Positions 7,113-10,682 of a DNA stretch of 10,682 nt are shown here, piece by piece (position 1 is the stretch's first letter; every line of letters begins with the position of its first letter). The position numbers and the translations under genes were made by a program. Below the pieces are notes generated by a model that worked only from the letters and a program-made list of their open reading frames with translations, did no database searches and was not told the DNA's origin. Source of the DNA: an uncultured Elusimicrobia bacterium (GTDB lineage Bacteria > Elusimicrobiota > Endomicrobiia > Endomicrobiales > Endomicrobiaceae); assembly GCA_947168325.1 (NCBI GenBank), contig CAMVLN010000045.1:1-10682 (forward strand). The letters run 5' to 3'.

Positions 7113-7151
7113 AAAAATCACACCTAAATATATTTTTTATGTGTGATTTTT
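7113..7151. terminator. Bidirectional intrinsic terminator between hldD and asd
   Basis: AAAAATCACAC (7113-7123) and its exact complement GTGTGATTTTT (7141-7151) form an 11-bp stem around a 17-base loop. A-run and T-run flank the two sides, so each strand ends with U residues. It lies between the convergent hldD and asd genes and can serve both: about 94 bases after hldD and 18 bases after asd. Confidence 0.85.
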
Positions 7152-7168
7152 ATTTCAGTAAAATAATA

Positions 7169-8185
7169 TTATAAAATATTTTTTGATACAAGCATTTCTG
7201 CAATTTCTACAGCATTAAGTGCAGCACCTTTTAATAAATTATCAGATACTACCCAGAAAGTTAAACCGTTGTTTATAGATATATCTTTTCTTATTCTACC
7301 TACAAATGTTTTTTGTTGGTTTTGTGCAAATAATGGCATAGGATACTTTTGTTCTTTAGGATTATCTATAACTTCTACACCTTTTGCAGAAGACAAAAGT
7401 TCTCTTGCTTTTTGTGGTGTTATTTCTTTTTCGGTTTCAATCCATACTGATTCGCTATGTGCTCTTAAAACAGGAACTCTTACACATGTTGCACTTACTT
7501 TTATATTTCTATCACCCATAATTTTCATTGTTTCTTTTGTCATTTTCATTTCTTCTTTTGTATATCCGTTTTCTTCAAAAACATCTATATGAGGAATTAA
7601 ATTGAATGCTATTTGATAAGGGAACTTTTCTAATGCAGGTATAGCTTCACCTTTACCTAAAGCTTTTGTTTGATTTTCTAAATCGTGAATACCTTTTGAC
7701 CCTGCACCTGAAACTGCTTGATATGTAGAAACTATCACTCTTTTAATTTTTGCATAATCGTGTAACGGTTTTAATGCTACAACCATTTGAATTGTTGAAC
7801 AGTTGGGATTTGCAATAATTTTTTTATCTTTACTTAAATCGTTAGGATTAACTTCAGGAACAACTAACGGGCAATTGTCGTCCATTCTCCAAGCACTAGA
7901 ATTATCTACCACAAAGCAACCTTCTTTAGCAAATGATGGAGCAAATTCTTTTGATGTTACTCCTCCTGCACTAAATAATGCTAAGTCTAAACCTTTACCA
8001 CTATTATGTGTTAAAAGTTCAACTGGTATATCTTTCCCTTTAAATTTTAATTTTTTACCTACACTTCTTTGAGAGGCAAACAATTTTATTTCATCTACAG
8101 GAAAATTTCTATTTTCCAACATTTTTATCATTTCATTACCTACTACACCGGTAGCACCTACTACTGCAACTTTATACTTTTTCAT
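7169..8185 (-). CDS. asd: Aspartate-semialdehyde dehydrogenase
   Basis: Asd reduces L-aspartyl-4-phosphate to the semialdehyde with NADPH, the branch point to lysine/diaminopimelate, threonine and methionine. At 338 aa it is full-length. The N-terminal Rossmann loop is GATGVVG (residues 10-16); the catalytic cysteine is C129 in NPNCST; the catalytic histidine is H243 in RVPVLRAHSE. It belongs to the short, Gram-positive/archaeal-like length class. AGGAGT lies 8 bases upstream of the ATG and overlaps the stop codon of the preceding methyltransferase fragment, so expression may depend on that ORF. No lysine riboswitch was recognised upstream. The bidirectional terminator follows the stop. Confidence 0.97.
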   Translation of the reverse strand: MKKYKVAVVGATGVVGNEMIKMLENRNFPVDEIKLFASQRSVGKKLKFKGKDIPVELLTHNSGKGLDLALFSAGGVTSKEFAPSFAKEGCFVVDNSSAWRMDDNCPLVVPEVNPNDLSKDKKIIANPNCSTIQMVVALKPLHDYAKIKRVIVSTYQAVSGAGSKGIHDLENQTKALGKGEAIPALEKFPYQIAFNLIPHIDVFEENGYTKEEMKMTKETMKIMGDRNIKVSATCVRVPVLRAHSESVWIETEKEITPQKARELLSSAKGVEVIDNPKEQKYPMPLFAQNQQKTFVGRIRKDISINNGLTFWVVSDNLLKGAALNAVEIAEMLVSKNIL

Positions 8186-8196
8186 TTTTTATACTC

Positions 8197-8535
8197 CTAA
8201 ATATTATTAAATAAATATAGTTCATCATTTATTTTTTGCTTTTTTCTAAAAGAAATTTTAAATTCTTTTTTTATTACACCGTTATTATTTAATCTATCTA
8301 AAATCATATTATAATATTTGTTATGAATTTCACAACTTATAAAATTCCTTTTTAATTTTTTACATAAAACAAGTTCAGAACCGCTTCCTCCAAATAAAAT
8401 AAAACAATCATCATTTTCTTTTGTTGAACTTTTTATTAGTAATTCAACTAAATCTAAAGGTATTTGACAAGAATGAAAAGTTTTGTCTTTTGATACATTT
8501 TTTACCAAATCATAATAAAGCCAGCTGTAAGGCAT
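8197..8535 (-). CDS. C-terminal fragment of a beta-type DNA methyltransferase
   Basis: The 112-aa protein matches only the second half of amino-methyltransferases whose motif order is IV-target recognition-X-I-II. Visible are TFHSCQIPLDLVELLIKSS (residues 19-37; compare the H-x-x-QKP-x-x-L-x-x-x-LI motif), FILFGGSGSE (motif I, SAM binding, compare DPFxGSGT), then LKRNFISCEIHNKYY (motif II and after). Full-length relatives are 230-300 aa. The catalytic DPPY motif and target-recognition region are absent, so it cannot methylate DNA alone. The reading frame upstream of the ATG is short and runs into the zinc-ribbon gene. It has no internal stop, unlike the remnant at 1-438. It could be a recent truncation, or a retained small SAM-binding or leader ORF: its TAG overlaps the asd ribosome binding site. 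A GGSGS motif I may be native to this subfamily. Confidence 0.6.
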   Translation of the reverse strand: MPYSWLYYDLVKNVSKDKTFHSCQIPLDLVELLIKSSTKENDDCFILFGGSGSELVLCKKLKRNFISCEIHNKYYNMILDRLNNNGVIKKEFKISFRKKQKINDELYLFNNI

Positions 8536-8554
8536 TCTTAATAAATGTAACTTC

Positions 8555-8746
8555 CTATCGTTTTATTTTTGATAAATCAACTTCTTTTCCGCAACCTCTA
8601 CAAAAAACTTTATAGTCATCAATTTGTTCAGTACTTTTTACTACAAATTTACCTTCTTCAAGAGTCAAAATATCGTATTGATTAGGTTCTGTTATAAACT
8701 CTAAAGAACCACAATATTGGCAATAGTTTTTCATGATTTTATACAT
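8555..8746 (-). CDS. Small zinc-ribbon protein, 63 aa
   Basis: Not recognised by name. Two Cys-x2-Cys knuckles, C9-x2-C12 (YCQYCGS) and C49-x2-C52 (FCRGCGK), suggest one four-cysteine zinc ribbon with about 36 residues between them. The segment between is acidic and hydrophobic, without membrane segments. The ATG at 8746 is weakly supported; a second ATG at 8734 (residue 5) would also work, and neither has a good ribosome binding site. It ends 19 bases before the methyltransferase fragment on the same strand. Similar small zinc ribbons often sit in phage or restriction-modification modules, so this may be cargo with the fragment; that is inference. Confidence 0.6.
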   Translation of the reverse strand: MYKIMKNYCQYCGSLEFITEPNQYDILTLEEGKFVVKSTEQIDDYKVFCRGCGKEVDLSKIKR

Positions 8747-8768
8747 CCATTATTTTAAATTTTTAAAC

Positions 8769-8784
8769 TGGTATACCAATTATA
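8769..8784 (-). promoter_or_regulatory. Possible -10 with palindrome at the start site, before the zinc-ribbon gene
   Basis: On the minus strand TATAAT (8784-8779) lies 33 bases before the zinc-ribbon ATG. Directly after it is the 10-bp palindrome TGGTATACCA (8769-8778), which would overlap the expected +1. No acceptable -35 element was found at 16-18 bases. If real it would drive the zinc-ribbon, methyltransferase-fragment and asd unit, with the palindrome as an operator. Short palindromes arise by chance in AT-rich DNA. Confidence 0.3.
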
Positions 8785-8850
8785 AATAGTGGAATAATCA
8801 ATAAAAGTAACTTTATCTATCAACTTATTTTGCTTTCATTTTTAAAAACT

Positions 8851-8905
8851 TTTTAGTTCTAGCTAAAACACTTAACTAGATTTTAAAATTTTAGGCTAGC
8901 TAAAA
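8851..8905. repeat. Two near-identical palindromes downstream of leuB
   Basis: TTTTAGTTCTAGCTAAAA (8851-8868) and TTTTAGGCTAGCTAAAA (8889-8905) are near-copies: the same 6-bp arms with a 5- or 6-base centre, about 37 bases apart. Both contain CTAGCTAAAA. They lie 77-131 bases after the leuB stop. Read on the minus strand each hairpin is followed by a few T, so they could be weak tandem terminators of leuDB; they could also be a pair of operator sites for the zinc-ribbon unit. Confidence 0.5.
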
Positions 8906-8981
8906 TCTTTTTAGAATTAAGTTTACTCTTTGCATTAAATGAATTAAAAAATACAAAAGCACAGCCAAAATATCAAAATCG

Positions 8982-10046
8982 TTATAAGTTGTTAGCTATC
9001 AAATCGCCAACATCAGTTGTTCCCATTCCCATCTTTCCTGCAGCTAAAGATTTTATCTTTCCGCTTGCAAGTGATTTTGCTATGGAATTTTCTATCATTT
9101 TAGCTTCTTTTTCAAGGCCTAATGTTTCAAGCATCATAGCTCCTGCAGAAATTGCAGCTAGCGGATTAATTACATTTTGCCCAGTATATTTTGGTGCAGA
9201 ACCGCCCATTGGTTCAAACATTGATACCCCTTCAGGATTAATATTTCCTCCTGCAGAAATACCTATACCACCTTGAATCATTGCAGCTAAATCTGTAATA
9301 ATATCACCAAACAAATTATCGGTAACTATAACATCAAACCATTCTGGATTTTTTATCATCCACATACATACTGCATCAACATTTACATAATTCAATGTTA
9401 TGTCTGGATAATATTTTGCACCCATAGCTCTAAATGCTCTTTCCCATAGGTTTGAAGCAAATGTTAAAACATTTGTTTTACCACACAATGTAAGTTTCTT
9501 ATCTTTATTTCTTTTTTTTGCTACTTCAAAAGCATATTTTAAACATCTATCTACACCAAATCTTGTATTTATAGATTCCTGTGTTGCAACTTCATAAGGA
9601 GTATCTTTCTTTAAAAAGCCACCTGCACCTAAATAAAGACCTTCTGTATTTTCTCTAACTACTACAAAATCTATATCTTTAGGCTCTTTATTCTTTAAAG
9701 GGCAATCTACACCTTCATAAAGTTTTACTGGCCTTAAATTGATATATTGGTCAAGCTCAAATCTTAATCTTAATAAAATACCTTTTTCAAGTATACCCGG
9801 CTTTATATCTGGGTCGCCAATTGCACCAAGATACATTGCATCAAATTTTTTAAATTCTTCTATACAACTATCAGGCAGAATTTCACCTGTTTTCTTATAT
9901 CTTTTACCACCCAAATCAAAATCTACAAATTCAAATTTTGCACCTGTTTTAGTTGCAACAGCATTAATAACTTTCACCCCTTCAGCTATAACTTCAGGAC
10001 CTGTTCCATCTCCACCAATAAGGGCAATTTTATAGGTTTTAGACAT
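8982..10046 (-). CDS. leuB: 3-isopropylmalate dehydrogenase (isocitrate/isopropylmalate family)
   Basis: LeuB oxidises and decarboxylates 3-isopropylmalate to 2-oxoisocaproate with NAD, the third step in leucine synthesis. The chosen ATG (10046) gives 354 aa starting MSKTYKIALIGGDGTGPEV; an upstream ATG at 10082 would add 12 residues inside leuD, but AAGGAG lies before 10046 at normal spacing. Substrate arginines R95 (RLR), R105 (NLRP) and R131 (VRENTEG), Tyr138, Lys190 and the metal aspartates D224, D248 and D252 fit the family. The usual HGSAP before the cofactor site reads MGGSAP, so it belongs to a divergent subgroup. Specificity for isopropylmalate rather than isocitrate or homoisocitrate is supported mainly by leuD being adjacent. 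One base separates leuD and leuB. Confidence 0.85.
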   Translation of the reverse strand: MSKTYKIALIGGDGTGPEVIAEGVKVINAVATKTGAKFEFVDFDLGGKRYKKTGEILPDSCIEEFKKFDAMYLGAIGDPDIKPGILEKGILLRLRFELDQYINLRPVKLYEGVDCPLKNKEPKDIDFVVVRENTEGLYLGAGGFLKKDTPYEVATQESINTRFGVDRCLKYAFEVAKKRNKDKKLTLCGKTNVLTFASNLWERAFRAMGAKYYPDITLNYVNVDAVCMWMIKNPEWFDVIVTDNLFGDIITDLAAMIQGGIGISAGGNINPEGVSMFEPMGGSAPKYTGQNVINPLAAISAGAMMLETLGLEKEAKMIENSIAKSLASGKIKSLAAGKMGMGTTDVGDLIANNL

Positions 10047-10047
10047 A

Positions 10048-10545
10048 TTATTTTTCTCCTTTAATGTAGGAAAGCAAACCACCAGATTTTATTAATTTTT
10101 GCATAAATTCTGGAAAAGGTTGAGCTTTATATGTTTGTTTTTTTGTTATATTTTTTATTTCACCTTTTGCTAAATCAATTTCCAATTTATCACCATTATT
10201 TATATTATCAACAGCTTCTTCGGATTCAATTATAGGAAGCCCAATATTTATAGAATTTCTAAAAAATATCCTTGCAAAAGATTTTGCTATTACACAAGAT
10301 ACCCCTGCTCCTTTAATTGATATTGGAGCATGCTCTCTTGAAGACCCACAACCAAAATTTTTATCTGCAACTATAACATCACCAGTTTTTACAGTTTTGG
10401 CAAAAGTATCGTCTATATCTTTCATGCAATATTTTGCTAGTTCTTTCGGGTCTGAAGTAGTTAAATATCTTGCAGGGATTATTTCATCTGTATTTACATT
10501 TGCACCATACTTATGAACACTACCTTTTAATATAATATTTGCCAT
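10048..10545 (-). CDS. leuD: 3-isopropylmalate dehydratase small subunit (short form)
   Basis: LeuD is the swivelling subunit that, with the iron-sulfur LeuC subunit, isomerises 2- to 3-isopropylmalate. At 165 aa it is the short form found in archaea and many non-proteobacterial lineages. Visible are NTDEIIPARYL (residues 18-28), the NFGCGSSREHAP block (63-74, active-site Ser-Ser-Arg) and FARIFFRNSINIGLP (90-104). The loop RYLTT (26-30) is at the position that discriminates substrates in this family. AAGAGG lies upstream of the ATG. leuC is not the immediate upstream neighbour: a 137-base gap with a likely promoter lies before leuD. leuB follows after one base. A homoaconitase-type role is possible but less likely given leuB. 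Confidence 0.88.
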   Translation of the reverse strand: MANIILKGSVHKYGANVNTDEIIPARYLTTSDPKELAKYCMKDIDDTFAKTVKTGDVIVADKNFGCGSSREHAPISIKGAGVSCVIAKSFARIFFRNSINIGLPIIESEEAVDNINNGDKLEIDLAKGEIKNITKKQTYKAQPFPEFMQKLIKSGGLLSYIKGEK

Positions 10546-10579
10546 TTACAAACCTCTTGTGATTTAAAATATTTTCAAA

Positions 10580-10608
10580 ATTTTATAACATTTACAACTA
10601 TTTTTCAA
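10580..10608 (-). promoter_or_regulatory. Likely sigma-70-type promoter for leuDB
   Basis: On the minus strand TTGAAA (10608-10603) and TAAAAT (10585-10580) are separated by exactly 17 bases, a good vegetative promoter pair. The -10 lies 34 bases before the leuD ATG. No leader peptide rich in leucine codons or T-box-like structure was recognised in the short leader. Confidence 0.5.
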
Positions 10609-10682
10609 TTTTATGTAGTCGTTCATAACATATTGGAATTTTTAAGTAAAATTAGTTTATCAAAATTTTGTTAATAAATTCT

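Larger units (their letters stand above)
8747..8981. other. 235-bp non-coding gap between leuB and the zinc-ribbon gene
   Basis: The gap holds the tandem palindromes and the possible -10 region listed separately. No open reading frame of note is found on either strand, and no recognised RNA. It separates two co-directional units, so some promoter and terminator activity would be expected here. Confidence 0.5.

Noticed and set aside
8186..8760. Lysine riboswitch upstream of asd
   Set aside because: The space before asd is coding sequence, and no conserved riboswitch core was seen.
9739..10035. Plus-strand ORFs opposite leuB and asd
   Set aside because: They are antisense shadows of well-supported enzymes, with no recognisable domains.
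10047..10082. Upstream in-frame ATG for leuB
   Set aside because: It lies inside leuD and has no suitable ribosome binding site; AAGGAG fits the start at 10046.
10640..10682. CAAAATTTTG palindrome near the right edge
   Set aside because: Short and AT-only, at the window edge, with no gene context to interpret it.

Overview
The window is strongly AT-rich and densely coded. It looks like a stretch of bacterial chromosome from a Gram-negative organism: it has hldD, an ADP-heptose epimerase that supplies lipopolysaccharide inner-core heptose. Its translation genes are ordinary bacterial ones. Low GC, LPS genes, DAP/leucine biosynthesis and decayed DNA methyltransferases together would fit an Endomicrobia-like (Elusimicrobiota) or similar gut or symbiotic lineage. 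That placement is inference, and the sequence contains no marker that proves it.

Layout. (1) 1-815 is a graveyard: the C-terminal part of an adenine-type DNA methyltransferase with two in-frame TAA codons, then an opposite-strand C-terminal remnant of an IS5-like transposase. (2) 816-1120 is non-coding and rich in short repeats. (3) 1121-5917 on the plus strand is the end of the spc/alpha ribosomal superoperon: adk-map-infA-rpmJ-rpsM-rpsK-rpsD-rpoA-rplQ, closed by a strong intrinsic terminator at 5958-6001. secY, the usual neighbour upstream of adk, is absent; the debris sits in its place. (4) hldD (6060-7019, plus) has its own extended -10 promoter and faces a minus-strand block across a bidirectional terminator (7113-7151). 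(5) The minus-strand block, in transcription order, is leuD, leuB, a 235-bp gap with two near-identical palindromes, a 63-aa zinc-ribbon protein, a 112-aa C-terminal methyltransferase fragment, and asd.

How the genes work together. The ribosomal block makes four ribosomal proteins of the small and large subunits plus L17, IF-1, the RNA polymerase alpha subunit, adenylate kinase and methionine aminopeptidase. LeuD and LeuB catalyse consecutive steps of leucine synthesis. Asd feeds lysine/DAP, threonine and methionine. HldD feeds LPS core synthesis.

The least ordinary parts are the two independent DNA-methyltransferase remnants flanking housekeeping genes, the transposase remnant with a catalytic Asp replaced by Asn, and the zinc-ribbon/methyltransferase-fragment pair whose stop codon overlaps the ribosome binding site of asd. 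I see no CRISPR array, tRNA, rRNA or clearly novel multi-gene system.
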